A stretch of 64,000 nucleotides of DNA from Rossellomorea aquimaris (GCF_020172085.1 NZ_JAIVAT010000011.1:1-64000), one strand, 5' to 3'. Shown: positions 14,965 through 24,032, counted from the first letter of the stretch. Program-made: numbers and translations. Notes: generated from the letters alone by a model not told the origin.

Positions 14965-16347
14965 TTAATACAACTTTCTCAATTCGTCAGCGACGAATTC
15001 TACATCGGTCCCTACGATGACTTGAAGATTTTTATCATTCACCTTCATCACACCTTTCGCCCCATGAGCTTTCAAGGCTTTTTCGTCTATCAGAGTGACA
15101 TCATGGATTTGCAAACGTAATCGTGTGGCACAATTATCGATCGCCGCAAGGTTATCTTTACCACCCAGGTCTTGCATGAAATGAGCAGCCATCACTTCGT
15201 ATTTACTGTTACCGTTTGAACCCTGATCTGCTACGACCACTTCTTCCTCATCTTCACGACCCGGAGTCTTCAGGTTGAACTTCTTGATCAAGAAGGAGAA
15301 TAAGAGGAAGTAGATGATTCCATAAAGTAATCCTACTCCTAATAATAGCAACGGTTTTTGACCGATACTGAAATTCAGAATGTAGTCAAAGGCACCCGCA
15401 GAGAAACCAAAGCCATGGTGAATGCCAAGTACGTAAGTGATGACCATCGAGCTCGCTGTCAGTACTGCATGAATCCCATAAAGTACGGGCGATAAGAACA
15501 TGAAGCTGAATTCAATCGGCTCTGTGATCCCTGTTAAGAAAGAAGTAAGAGCTAATCCGATCAACATTCCCGCTACATTTGCACGCATGTGCTTTTTAGC
15601 TGTTACGATCATGGCCAGGCAAGCTGCCGGAAGACCGAACATCATAATGGGGAAGAATCCTGTTTGGAACGACCCGGCTGTTGGATCCCCTGCGAAGAAG
15701 CGAGGGATATCCCCCTTCACGATTTCTCCTGCTGCATCTTTAAATGTCCCAAATTCAAACCAAACCAATGTATTCAATACGTGGTGCAAACCAACCGGGA
15801 TGAGGAGACGGTTTAATAAACCAAATACACCTACACCCGTTGCTCCGGCACCGATGATCCATTCACCGATAGAATTGATCCCGCTCTGGATCGGCGGCCA
15901 GACAATCCCAAATATACCTGCAAGGACGACCATGGATGCAGCCGTCACAATCGGAACGAAACGTCTGCCTCCGAAGAAACCGAGCCATGCCGGAAGTTTA
16001 ATATCATTGAAGCGGTTGTATAATAGTCCAGCCACAACCCCCGATATAATCCCTCCGAAAATCGCCATGTTGGCATCTGGGTCCAGTGCCTTCAGTCCGC
16101 CTGTTAAGACGAGATAACCAATCGCACCAGCCAATCCGGCTGTACCATTACCATCTTTCGAAAATCCAATCGCCACCCCAATGGCAAAGATTAAAGCCAA
16201 GTTTTTAAATATAGCATCTCCTGCTTCGGACATGAAAGCGATCCCTAACAGATCATCCTGTCCTAAGCGGAGCAATAGTGCCGCTGCCGGAAGAACCGCG
16301 ATTGGAAGCATGAGCGATTTACCGATTCGTTGTAAAAAACCTAACAT
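14965..16347 (-). CDS. nagP: N-acetylglucosamine-specific PTS permease, EIICB
   Basis: 460 residues: EIIC (about 1-370) with around ten helices, then EIIB with the phospho-Cys in IDNCATRLRL (residue 406). Imports GlcNAc and releases GlcNAc-6-phosphate. The motif GITEPIEFSFMFLSP is the sugar-binding signature of the glucose/GlcNAc EIIC family, and LLIPVGLHHVLNTL is typical of NagP/NagE. No EIIA domain is fused, so a shared glucose-type EIIA must donate phosphate. RBS AAAGGAGAGA. Confidence 0.94.
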   Translation of the reverse strand: MLGFLQRIGKSLMLPIAVLPAAALLLRLGQDDLLGIAFMSEAGDAIFKNLALIFAIGVAIGFSKDGNGTAGLAGAIGYLVLTGGLKALDPDANMAIFGGIISGVVAGLLYNRFNDIKLPAWLGFFGGRRFVPIVTAASMVVLAGIFGIVWPPIQSGINSIGEWIIGAGATGVGVFGLLNRLLIPVGLHHVLNTLVWFEFGTFKDAAGEIVKGDIPRFFAGDPTAGSFQTGFFPIMMFGLPAACLAMIVTAKKHMRANVAGMLIGLALTSFLTGITEPIEFSFMFLSPVLYGIHAVLTASSMVITYVLGIHHGFGFSAGAFDYILNFSIGQKPLLLLGVGLLYGIIYFLLFSFLIKKFNLKTPGREDEEEVVVADQGSNGNSKYEVMAAHFMQDLGGKDNLAAIDNCATRLRLQIHDVTLIDEKALKAHGAKGVMKVNDKNLQVIVGTDVEFVADELRKLY

Positions 16348-16371
16348 ATCATTCTCTCCTTTTGTTTCAAA

Positions 16372-16385
16372 TGAAAGCGCTTAGG
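16372..16385. promoter_or_regulatory. cre-like site in the nagP leader
   Basis: TGAAAGCGCTTAGG matches the first eleven positions of the strong cre TGAAAGCGCTTTCA. It lies just downstream of the nagP start point, a roadblock position. Confidence 0.5.
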
Positions 16386-16389
16386 CAGA

Positions 16390-16419
16390 ATCATATCATT
16401 AAAAAGGAATAGATGTCTA
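16390..16419 (-). promoter_or_regulatory. nagP promoter
   Basis: On the minus strand TAGACA (-35), 18 bp, TATGAT (-10). The -35 lies inside the NagR palindrome at 16406-16423. Confidence 0.6.
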
Positions 16420-16423
16420 TACC
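16406..16423. promoter_or_regulatory. NagR operator (dre-type), nagP side
   Basis: GGAATAGATGTCTATACC is an 18-bp near-palindrome, the same sequence as the nagA-side operator in inverted orientation. NagR sites in B. subtilis have the same GGTATAGA-centre-TCTATACC character (established knowledge). Confidence 0.75.
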
Positions 16424-16499
16424 AATTTTATGAATTTAATTTTATTTATATGGGCTCTCTCTTGTCTCCCATTAAAATATTCACAGTCCACACCCAACT

Positions 16500-16517
16500 G
16501 GTATAGACATCTATACT
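16500..16517. promoter_or_regulatory. NagR operator (dre-type), nagA side
   Basis: GTATAGA-CA-TCTATAC at 16501-16516 is a perfect dyad. It overlaps the -35 of the nagAB promoter. The two operators are 94 bp centre to centre, nine helical turns, compatible with looping. Confidence 0.8.
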
Positions 16518-16532
16518 TTATGGTGGTATTGT
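16504..16532 (+). promoter_or_regulatory. nagAB promoter
   Basis: TAGACA (five of six matches to TTGACA), 17 bp, TATTGT (weaker -10). Leader about 25 nt. Confidence 0.55.
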
Positions 16533-16563
16533 ATAGGTGTAGAGTACTCGAGGAGTGATATCA

Positions 16564-17772
16564 ATGACCATAAATAAAGAGAAGCTGCTTATTCTAGGTG
16601 GAAACATCTATGCAGAAAATCAAGTTTATGAATATGGTTTTATGAAAATAGAGAATGGAATCATCACCGAAATGGGAACCCGTTCCCAGCTAACCGACTC
16701 AAAATCGTATCATGTGTTGACTGTTCCCAATGGGTATAGTGTTGTCCCGGGAATGATAGATATTCATATCCATGGTGTAAACGGTGCGGACACTATGGAT
16801 GCGACCCAGGAAGCCCTTGATACGATGACAGGGACACTTCCGAAAGAAGGGACCACAAGCTTTCTTGCAACGACCATGACAGAAGGATCCGATGCCATTG
16901 AAAAGGCTTTGAAGGCTACAGCAGACTATATTTTAAAGCATCAAAGAGCAGGTCATGCAGAAATACTCGGCCTCCATTTAGAAGGTCCCTTCATCAATCC
17001 GGACAAGGCAGGGGCACAGCCTCTCAGCCAAATCCGAAAGCCGTGTGTCGCTACATTCAAACACTGGCAGACTCTTGCCGAAGACCAAATAAAAGTAGTC
17101 ACTCTCGCACCCGAGCTTGATCATGACTACGAATTGATCCGTTATTTAAAAGAGCATGGCATCATCTCATCTGTGGGGCATTCCAGCGCTTCCTTCGATG
17201 AGGTCGGGGAGGCAATTGATGCCGGCTTATCCCATGTGACCCATCTGTTCAATCAAATGACCGGCCTTCATCATCGTGAGCCAGGGATAGTCGGCGCCTC
17301 CTTCTTACGAAAGGAATTGATGGTGGAGTTGATTTCTGATGGCATCCACGTTCGTCCGGAAGTCATTCAGCTGGCATATAATCAGATATCAGATGAACGG
17401 CTGATCCTCATCACGGATTCCATGAGAGCGAAATGCTTGAAGAATGGTCAGTATGATCTTGGAGGACAAACGGTGACCGTTAAGGACGGAAAGGCGTTAT
17501 TGGATGAGAACACTTTGGCAGGAAGTGTCCTGAAAATGAAAGATGCATTCATGAACATTCAGGATTTCACCTCAAGTGATATGACCAGTGCGATAAAAAT
17601 GACCTCTGAAAATCCGGCCAAACAATTAAATGTCTTTGACCGGAAAGGAAGTCTCGCCCTCCAGAAAGATGCAGACATCGTTATATTAGACGAAAACAAA
17701 GACGTTTACACAACGCTATGTAAAGGGAAATTTGCCTATATTCGAGAGGATGATACTCATGAAACTAATTGA
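16564..17772 (+). CDS. nagA: N-acetylglucosamine-6-phosphate deacetylase
   Basis: Removes acetate from GlcNAc-6-phosphate delivered by NagP, giving glucosamine-6-phosphate. 402 residues from the ATG at 16564, 8 nt after GAGGAG; an in-frame GTG 9 nt earlier overlaps the site. Amidohydrolase motifs: GMIDIHIHGVNG (metal His pair), LHLEGPFINPDKAGA (metal Glu), SSVGHSSAS and SHVTHLFNQM (metal His), and ITDSMRA (catalytic Asp). Overlaps nagB by 14 nt, so the pair is coupled. Confidence 0.96.
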   Translation: MTINKEKLLILGGNIYAENQVYEYGFMKIENGIITEMGTRSQLTDSKSYHVLTVPNGYSVVPGMIDIHIHGVNGADTMDATQEALDTMTGTLPKEGTTSFLATTMTEGSDAIEKALKATADYILKHQRAGHAEILGLHLEGPFINPDKAGAQPLSQIRKPCVATFKHWQTLAEDQIKVVTLAPELDHDYELIRYLKEHGIISSVGHSSASFDEVGEAIDAGLSHVTHLFNQMTGLHHREPGIVGASFLRKELMVELISDGIHVRPEVIQLAYNQISDERLILITDSMRAKCLKNGQYDLGGQTVTVKDGKALLDENTLAGSVLKMKDAFMNIQDFTSSDMTSAIKMTSENPAKQLNVFDRKGSLALQKDADIVILDENKDVYTTLCKGKFAYIREDDTHETN

Positions 17773-18508
17773 AGTGAAAGACTACCATGAAATGAGTCAA
17801 GTCGCTGCGGACTATCTATTATCCAACATCAAAAAATCCGATAAATTGACCCTGGGATTAGCCACAGGCGGTACACCCCAAGGGCTGTATGAAGCATTGA
17901 TCCAGGACCATAAGGAAAATAATACATCTTATCAGCATGTTTCCTCCTTCAATCTGGACGAATATATCGGACTATCCGGCGATCAACCAAACAGTTACTG
18001 CCATTACATGAAGGAAAATTTATTCAATCATATCAATATAAGATCCGAAAACACCCATATTCCTTCAGGAAAAGCCGTCGATCTTGTCGGGGAATGCAAA
18101 GCGTATGATCACATGATTGAATCCTGTGGCGGAATCGATCTTCAAGTACTGGGAATTGGGAGTAATGGTCATATCGGGTTTAATGAACCGGGTACCTCTT
18201 TTGATTCAGAGACTCATATTGTCGAACTTGCTCAATCCACTCGTGAAGCCAACGCCCGTTACTTCGATTCCACTGATGAAGTCCCGACACATGCCATTAC
18301 GATGGGGATTGCAACGATCTTGAAAAGTAAAGAAATCCTCCTCCTCATCTCTGGTCAGGCTAAGCAAGAGGCATTGAAGAAATTAATGGAAGGTGAAGTC
18401 TCAGAGGACTTTCCTGCTTCTATCTTAAACCGCCATCCGAATGTGACCGTGATTGCCGATGAAGAAGCTTTGACATTGGTGGAGGATTTAAAACAGTTGA
18501 ATAAATGA
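17759..18508 (+). CDS. nagB: glucosamine-6-phosphate deaminase
   Basis: Converts glucosamine-6-phosphate to fructose-6-phosphate and ammonia, completing GlcNAc entry into glycolysis. 249 residues from the ATG at 17759, with GAGAGGA upstream; this is the short Bacillus-type NagB without the allosteric C-terminal extension of enteric forms. Motifs: LGLATGGTPQGLYEAL near residue 33, FNLDEYIGL with the general-base Asp, and GIGSNGHIGFNEPG with catalytic His. A terminator follows. Confidence 0.96.
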   Translation: MKLIEVKDYHEMSQVAADYLLSNIKKSDKLTLGLATGGTPQGLYEALIQDHKENNTSYQHVSSFNLDEYIGLSGDQPNSYCHYMKENLFNHINIRSENTHIPSGKAVDLVGECKAYDHMIESCGGIDLQVLGIGSNGHIGFNEPGTSFDSETHIVELAQSTREANARYFDSTDEVPTHAITMGIATILKSKEILLLISGQAKQEALKKLMEGEVSEDFPASILNRHPNVTVIADEEALTLVEDLKQLNK

Positions 18509-18541
18509 AAGTGTAAGAATGCAAAATGAAGATGGAACACG

Positions 18542-18576
18542 AAAAGCGGTGAACAATACATTGTTTACCGCTTTTA
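18542..18576. terminator. bidirectional terminator between nagB and the ArsB-type gene
   Basis: AAAAGCGGTGAACAA and TTGTTTACCGCTTTT pair with one mismatch across a 4-nt loop. It serves convergent genes on both sides. Confidence 0.85.
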
Positions 18577-18579
18577 TTA

Positions 18580-19935
18580 TTATGCAAATACCATCTGTAC
18601 CCAATAAAATAAGAAGAATAATGATACGACCGTTGCTGCAGGGATGACGATTAAGGAAACGCTGAAGTAATCCTTCCAGTTTACTTTAATGTTATGCTGT
18701 CTCAATATATGCATCCATATAAGCGAGGCCAGGGTTCCAATCGGTAAAAGCAAGGAACCGATGTCACTTCCAATGACATTGGCCAAATAAATAGTCTTGA
18801 GGGTTACGGGGTCCAACCCCATTTCCGTCAACGTAATCGTTCCAACCATAAGAGCGGGATGATTATTAAATAGATTTGAAAGAATGGAAACTAATCCCCC
18901 CATCATAAAGCTTGCCTGCATCAGCCCCTGGTTGACAATCGGCTCACAAAACGAAACCAGCATCTCCGTCAGACCCGCATTATGCAATCCATATATGATG
19001 ACATACATGGAAAAAGCAAATATCAGTATATGCCACGGTGTTTTTTTCAAAATATCCAATGGGTTCGTGCCTAAATGGTACCATCTCCATAGCAGTAATA
19101 CGATGGATCCCAGTACGGCTACCAATTCTATTGGAATGGCAAGGAAGGAAGCGACGAAAAGGAGAACGCGCATGATGAAGACAAACAGGAGCACTTTCAA
19201 CATGAATGCTGTTCGTTTTTTCTTTGTTTCCACTGAAATCGTCCCTTTCAGCGGATGGAAATTCTTTGTGAAAAAACGTTCTTCCACATCATAGGTGGTT
19301 TGCGGCAATGTTCTCGGTAGTTTATTCTTCACTACGATGAACATCAGCGCTGACATGAACACCAACCCCAATGTTGCGGGTACAAACATCATGGCGGTAT
19401 GCATATAGAGGGACATGTGAACAATCTCAAGTGCAATCAAGTTCACGATATTACTTACTCCAATCGGTGCACTTGATGCGGTGGCAATGAGTGCTCCACT
19501 CAATAGATACGGGATCATTTCATGTGGTTTTAATCGAAGGTTTTTCAGGAGCAATATCAAGATAGGGGTTGTAATAAGGATACTTCCATCGTTATTGAAT
19601 AAGAGAGTCATGGTGAAACAAAGCAATTGAATGTACCAATATAAGCGATATCCTGAGTGTTTAGACAATATCACCATCCTGGCAGCTACCCAATGAAAGA
19701 ACCCGAAGCTTTCTAATATGACCGCCATGACAATGGTTGCCATGATGGTAATGGATGCCCCCCCTATCTTATCAATGATATCTGCAACGTCAGTAAGGGA
19801 TACCGTCCCCATAAAAAAGATGATCAACGCCCCTATTGAGGCTGGCCACGCCTCATTCATCCCGCCCGGCCTCAAAAAAATCACTACCATCGTCATCACG
19901 AATACAAAAATCGTCATTCCGATCGTGAAAGACAT
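18580..19935 (-). CDS. ArsB/NhaD-type ion transporter
   Basis: 451 residues from the ATG at 19935 (AAAGGAGG site). Eleven to twelve hydrophobic helices in the arrangement of the ArsB/IT superfamily. Characteristic segments are LLFNNDGSILITTPILILL and SLLLPIGTLASLIWMHILR near the end, both seen in ArsB-type permeases. Such proteins move arsenite or organic/inorganic anions. There is no arsR, arsC or other metal gene beside it, so arsenite export is not supported by context; the substrate remains open. Confidence 0.8.
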   Translation of the reverse strand: MSFTIGMTIFVFVMTMVVIFLRPGGMNEAWPASIGALIIFFMGTVSLTDVADIIDKIGGASITIMATIVMAVILESFGFFHWVAARMVILSKHSGYRLYWYIQLLCFTMTLLFNNDGSILITTPILILLLKNLRLKPHEMIPYLLSGALIATASSAPIGVSNIVNLIALEIVHMSLYMHTAMMFVPATLGLVFMSALMFIVVKNKLPRTLPQTTYDVEERFFTKNFHPLKGTISVETKKKRTAFMLKVLLFVFIMRVLLFVASFLAIPIELVAVLGSIVLLLWRWYHLGTNPLDILKKTPWHILIFAFSMYVIIYGLHNAGLTEMLVSFCEPIVNQGLMQASFMMGGLVSILSNLFNNHPALMVGTITLTEMGLDPVTLKTIYLANVIGSDIGSLLLPIGTLASLIWMHILRQHNIKVNWKDYFSVSLIVIPAATVVSLFFLFYWVQMVFA

Positions 19936-20198
19936 ATTTATCCTCCTTTCTAAAAAGATGACATACACCGTTTCCTCTGCATGTCCTATTCCCTATATGT
20001 ATATTCACCCTTAAACAGATGGACTGGTTTATCACCTAAATCTAGTAAAATGTATGTTTGTCACTCTAGTTTATTTGTCAGTCCGTGACAGGAGCGGACG
20101 AAATCTATCATTGCCTCACCTTTTACCCTTCATGGAAGAATCCGACTTGGCCAGGTGAAAGAATTTCTAACGAAAACAAATAATATTTCAAAAAAACA
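19936..20198. other. intergenic gap, no gene seen
   Basis: Between the ArsB-type gene and the tRNA promoter. I see no ORF with a ribosome binding site, no hairpin with a U-tract and no recognisable operator. Confidence 0.5.
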
Positions 20199-20228
20199 TT
20201 GACGAATAGCATGAATTTTCCTTATAAT
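20199..20228 (+). promoter_or_regulatory. tRNA-Ala promoter
   Basis: TTGACG, 18 bp, perfect TATAAT, ending 18 bp before the tRNA. A strong sigma-A promoter for a stable RNA. Confidence 0.8.
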
Positions 20229-20246
20229 AAATCTTGACCGATTCAC

Positions 20247-20319
20247 GGGGCATTAGCTCAGCTGGGAGAGCGTTTGGCTGGCAGCCAAAAGGTCAGCGGT
20301 TCGATCCCGCTATGCTCCA
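20247..20319 (+). tRNA. tRNA-Ala (anticodon GGC)
   Basis: 73 nt fold into a standard cloverleaf: acceptor GGGGCAT/ATGCTCC, D arm GCTC-AGCTGGGA-GAGC, anticodon stem TTTGG/CCAAA enclosing CTGGCAG with anticodon GGC, T arm AGCGG-TTCGATC-CCGCT. Reads GCC and GCU alanine codons. The 3' CCA is not encoded (ATACC follows), so it must be added by nucleotidyltransferase. It is an isolated single-tRNA unit with its own promoter and terminator. Confidence 0.96.
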
Positions 20320-20326
20320 TACCGTA

Positions 20327-20363
20327 AAAAGGCGTCCTTATTATTTATAAGGACGCTTTTTTT
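20327..20363 (+). terminator. tRNA-Ala terminator
   Basis: GCGTCCTTA and TAAGGACGC form the stem, followed by TTTTTTT. Confidence 0.88.
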
Positions 20364-20492
20364 ATTGGGTACGAAAAACAGGACGTTCACCAACGGTCAC
20401 TTAAACAAATGATTGGTTTATGGTCACAAACCAACGGGTAGTAAATAAAAGTAAATTTATGGATAAAAATACAAACGAAAAAGGAGCATGAA

Positions 20493-21899
20493 ATGAAAAG
20501 CCTTAAACCATTTTTACTATGTACATCCCTTTTTATTCTATTAACGGGATGTCAGGAAGATTCAGAACATGCCTCTTCAAAGGACAAAGAAGCCAATCAT
20601 CCGGAAGAAACCACTACAGTCTCTAAAGAAGTGGATATATCAAGCATCACCCCTGAAGAGTGGATCAGCGCAGACCCTGGTGAACTCTATCAAAAATACA
20701 TAAAGAAACAAAGTTGGTCCAAAAATCCCAAAGAGTATAAAGCAGCTACAGGTAGCGCCATCGACCACTATATAGATAGTGTCGACTCGAAAGAAACCGA
20801 ACAGTGGAATGAAAAAGAGTGGGCACACTCCATCCTCTCCAGCCTTCAAACAGGATACCGGGACATTGCCTCTGAACTTGAAAATTATGAAGTCGTCTAC
20901 GATGAACTGAAATTGCCCGATGGCCGGCTCCTGCAGGATATCGAGATGGATGAAATCACTCAGAAACAAGACAAGAAGGTCAATGTGGCCTTTTTGATTG
21001 ATTCGAGCGGGAGCATGAAGGCCAAGGTGGACGGTGAAAGCAAGATGTCCCTTACCAAGGAAAGCCTGGCTCGTCTTGCAGAGGAACTTCCGGATTCCGT
21101 GAATGTTTCCCTCATCGCGTTCGGACACAAGGGGACCGGAAGCGATGCAGACAAAGAGATGTCCTGTAAAGCCGTCGAATCATTCTACCCTCTTCAACCA
21201 TATGACGTTTCGGCCTTTTCAGATTCATTGAATAAATTTGATCCAAAGGGATGGACCCCGCTGGCATCAAGTATCGAATTAGCCAACGAACAACTGTCTT
21301 CCCAAAGTGACGAAAATACGGAGAACTTCATCTACGTTGTGAGCGATGGGATCGAAACTTGCGATGGCAATCCGGTTGCGGCAGCTCAAAAAGTGAAAGA
21401 GGACAATACCAATGTCAAAATCAATATCATCGGATTTGATGTGGACACAGAAGCCGATGAACAATTGAAGAGAGTTGCAGAAACCGGAGGTGGAGAATAC
21501 TCGTCCGTGAAAACGAAACAACAACTTTCCGAGATTGAAAATGTATGGAAAGAAGCGATCAATAAAAACACGTGGAGATGGTGGGCGGTCAATCGGTTCA
21601 GTGATAATGTGTGGACCACAGTCGACCATTATTATGCCTTGAGGGGGATTGTCTCCACTTATCAGTCCATGCTGCAAAATGAAGACAATCGATTATCCCA
21701 AACACTCAATCAGCTTGAAAAGGATTCACTCATTGATTCAGAGAAACGCTCTGCCATCTCTTCTCTCTTAGATGATCGTCAGGAGAAAATAAGAAACTAT
21801 CTGGCGGACCTTGAATCAGAGAAACACGAAGAAGTGAAGACCGTTTCTGATGAGCTTGATAAAAAGCTGGATGCGATTGAAGAGCAGGTTGGGATATAA
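20493..21899 (+). CDS. von Willebrand factor A-domain lipoprotein
   Basis: 468 residues. Signal peptide with lipobox LLTG-C (lipidated Cys at residue 20), so it should be anchored on the outer membrane face. The vWA domain begins near residue 162 with the metal-ion-dependent adhesion site DSSGS (170-174), a later Thr in PKGWTPLASS and YVVSDGIETC completing the site. A C-terminal helical tail (about 400-468) is rich in charged residues and may be a coiled coil. It resembles the B. subtilis YwmC/YwmD type. Partner and function are unknown. RBS AAGGAG. Confidence 0.85.
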   Translation: MKSLKPFLLCTSLFILLTGCQEDSEHASSKDKEANHPEETTTVSKEVDISSITPEEWISADPGELYQKYIKKQSWSKNPKEYKAATGSAIDHYIDSVDSKETEQWNEKEWAHSILSSLQTGYRDIASELENYEVVYDELKLPDGRLLQDIEMDEITQKQDKKVNVAFLIDSSGSMKAKVDGESKMSLTKESLARLAEELPDSVNVSLIAFGHKGTGSDADKEMSCKAVESFYPLQPYDVSAFSDSLNKFDPKGWTPLASSIELANEQLSSQSDENTENFIYVVSDGIETCDGNPVAAAQKVKEDNTNVKINIIGFDVDTEADEQLKRVAETGGGEYSSVKTKQQLSEIENVWKEAINKNTWRWWAVNRFSDNVWTTVDHYYALRGIVSTYQSMLQNEDNRLSQTLNQLEKDSLIDSEKRSAISSLLDDRQEKIRNYLADLESEKHEEVKTVSDELDKKLDAIEEQVGI

Positions 21900-22063
21900 A
21901 CGAAGGAGTCCGGTCTACGTGGTCGGTCTCTTTCTTTCGTAAATAGATTGACTATTCTGTCTATTGACGGTACGATTTTCATATAAAAGGATAGCCCCGC
22001 CGATGACATACGCTTCCTTTTTCTATTAGCACCCCTTCGGCATGATAGAAAGGAGACGAATAC

Positions 22064-23263
22064 ATGCGCCAATATGGAAACAAAGTCCAAAATGAAATCT
22101 ATCAGGGGAAGGTCCGTCCCTCCATCCCCTTCCGGTTTGAAGAGCTTGAACAACGGGCACGGGAAAAACTTGCAGACGGTCCTTATTATTATGTTGCGGG
22201 AGGTGCCGGCGGCGAAGAGACGATGCGTGCCAACAGGGATAGCCTCGACCGTTGGCAGATTGTTCCTCGGATGCTGAATAATGTGGAGCAGCGTGACCTT
22301 GAAGTGACGTTATTTGGAGAAACCTACTCTTCTCCCCTTATGCTTGCCCCGATCGGAGTGCAATCCATCGTTCATTCTGAAGGGGAGTTGGCCTCTGCAC
22401 GCGCGGCAGCTTCCATGAATGTCCCGTTCATTGCAAGCTCCGCCTCTACCTATTCTTTAGAAGAAATCGCTGCTGTCATGGGTGATGCCCCAAGATGGTT
22501 CCAGCTTTATTGGAGCAGCGACCCGGAGATTGCAGCCAGCATGCTTGGGAGGGCGGAAGCGTCCGGATATTCTGCAATCGTCGTAACCTTGGACGCCCCT
22601 ATGATGGCCTGGCGGGAATCAGATCTTGAAAACACGTATCTTCCTTTCTTATCCGGGGAAGGAGTCGGTAATTACGTAAGCGATCCTGTTTTTCGCTCAA
22701 GGTTAAAACATCCACCCGAATCCGATCCGAAGGCAGCCGCCCTCCTTTGGGCCAAAGTGTTCGGAAATGCCCGTCTGACCTGGGCTGATTTAAGCTTTTT
22801 GAGAGAACACACAACCCTTCCGATCCTCCTTAAAGGCATTTTACATCCTGAAGACGCAAAACTCGCCGTCGATCATGGAATCGATGGAATCATTGTGTCC
22901 AATCATGGCGGAAGACAGGTGGACGGAGCAATTGGTGCCTTGGACTCGTTGCCGCTTATTTCTAACGCTGTGAACGGAAAGATACCTGTATTATTCGACA
23001 GTGGAATCCGGCGGGGAGCCGATGTCGTGAAAGCATTGGCCCTTGGAGCAAGTTCGGTTCTGTTAGGAAGACCTTATATGTACGGACTGACCCTGGCCGG
23101 TGAGGAAGGAGTCAAGGAAGTGATCCGGAATGTCATGGCAGATCTTGATCTGACCCTCGCCCTATCTGGTCAATCATCCATCTCTGGATTGGATCCTTCA
23201 CTTCTCATTCATGTGGATGATCTTCAAAGAAAGATAGACCGTAAACACAATTTGCAGGTATAA
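22064..23263 (+). CDS. FMN-dependent alpha-hydroxy-acid oxidase family (lactate oxidase/2-monooxygenase type)
   Basis: 399 residues forming a single (beta/alpha)8 FMN enzyme. The active-site signature SNHGGRQVDGAIGALDSLP holds the catalytic His and substrate Arg; APIGVQSIVHSEGE, the LYWSSD region and VLFDSGIRRGADVVKALALG are FMN-binding segments. Members oxidise L-lactate or related 2-hydroxy acids with oxygen. Length and the ADGPYYYVAGGAGGEETM start resemble proteins annotated as lactate 2-monooxygenase in Bacilli; whether it makes pyruvate plus peroxide or acetate plus CO2 cannot be read here. RBS AAAGGAG; monocistronic. Confidence 0.88.
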   Translation: MRQYGNKVQNEIYQGKVRPSIPFRFEELEQRAREKLADGPYYYVAGGAGGEETMRANRDSLDRWQIVPRMLNNVEQRDLEVTLFGETYSSPLMLAPIGVQSIVHSEGELASARAAASMNVPFIASSASTYSLEEIAAVMGDAPRWFQLYWSSDPEIAASMLGRAEASGYSAIVVTLDAPMMAWRESDLENTYLPFLSGEGVGNYVSDPVFRSRLKHPPESDPKAAALLWAKVFGNARLTWADLSFLREHTTLPILLKGILHPEDAKLAVDHGIDGIIVSNHGGRQVDGAIGALDSLPLISNAVNGKIPVLFDSGIRRGADVVKALALGASSVLLGRPYMYGLTLAGEEGVKEVIRNVMADLDLTLALSGQSSISGLDPSLLIHVDDLQRKIDRKHNLQV

Positions 23264-23271
23264 AGATTTTT

Positions 23272-23302
23272 CCACCTCTGTCTGATAGACAGGGGCTTTT
23301 TT
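23272..23302 (+). terminator. terminator of the hydroxy-acid oxidase gene
   Basis: CCTCTGTCT and AGACAGGGG form a stem, followed by CTTTTTTAT. Confidence 0.8.
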
Positions 23303-23396
23303 ATGTCTAGTTCAGCGATTTTAAGATTTAGGTAGGCTCATAAACGATGTCAGGGATACCATGAAACTTTCTTGTTCCCCTGTAGATATTCCATGG

Positions 23397-23402
23397 TATA
23401 CT
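23397..23402 (+). promoter_or_regulatory. extended -10 promoter of the GNAT gene, inside an inverted repeat
   Basis: TGGTATACT is an extended -10 without a clear -35. The CATGGTAT around it (23392-23399) is the exact reverse complement of ATACCATG at 23356-23363, giving a dyad with a 28-bp loop. This suggests an operator pair, though chance cannot be excluded for 8-bp arms. Confidence 0.4.
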
Positions 23403-23426
23403 TTCCTTTACAAGGGGTTGATATAT

Positions 23427-23972
23427 TTGGAAAAATATCCATTATTTGAAACAGAAAGATTGGTACTGAGACAAATCACCATGGAAAATGTCGATTTCCT
23501 TTATGAACTCTATACTTCCGACGACGTTCTGAAGTACTTCGGGATGAGCCCGATTCAATCCAAAGACGTTGTCGTCAGCATGGTGGAGAATTATGAAAAG
23601 CAGTTGGATTTAGGCGGACCCATGCGCTTTGCCATTGTGGAGAAACAAACAGATAAGATGATCGGGACATGCGGTTTTCACGGCATTTCCAAGGCTTATA
23701 AGCGGTGCGAGATAGGCTACGATCTGATCCCTGATCAGTGGGGAAAAGGAATCATGGGTGAGGCACTCTCTCCTTTACTTAACTATCTGTTTATGGATAA
23801 AGGAATGAATCGCATCGGAGCGGTGATCGTCCCTTATAATAAGGCGTCTTCGCGAGTGGTGGAAAAGCTTGGTTTCAAGCAGGAAGGCTTGCTGAGGGAC
23901 TATATTCTTCAAGGTGACCATGCGTATGATGCGTATATGTACAGTTTATTAAAGAAAGAATGGCTGGAGTAG
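23427..23972 (+). CDS. RimJ/RimL-type GNAT acetyltransferase
   Basis: 181 residues from the TTG at 23427, which has AAGGGG 9 nt upstream. An in-frame ATG at 23361 lies upstream of the likely promoter -10 and is rejected; the family alignment also begins at ETERLVLRQI. GNAT features: ERLVLRQITMEN at the start, the acyl-CoA loop DQWGKGIMGEAL and the late VEKLGFKQEGLLRDYI. Members acetylate ribosomal protein N-termini or small amines; the target is unknown. Confidence 0.85.
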   Translation: MEKYPLFETERLVLRQITMENVDFLYELYTSDDVLKYFGMSPIQSKDVVVSMVENYEKQLDLGGPMRFAIVEKQTDKMIGTCGFHGISKAYKRCEIGYDLIPDQWGKGIMGEALSPLLNYLFMDKGMNRIGAVIVPYNKASSRVVEKLGFKQEGLLRDYILQGDHAYDAYMYSLLKKEWLE

Positions 23973-24032
23973 TTATGAGACGAACCTGAAAAGGAAATAA
24001 TGGTCAGTGCAGATGAAAAAGGAGCTGGTAGA

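Noticed and set aside
18580-19935. Arsenite exporter ArsB with an ars operon
   Set aside because: The fold fits ArsB-type permeases, but no arsR/arsC or metal-related gene is nearby, so a specific arsenic role is not claimed.
20640-21128. 162-residue antisense ORF within the vWA gene
   Set aside because: It is a mirror reading frame of a clear lipoprotein gene with no ribosome binding site. Many similar antisense frames inside mrpA, katA, nagP and others were rejected for the same reason.
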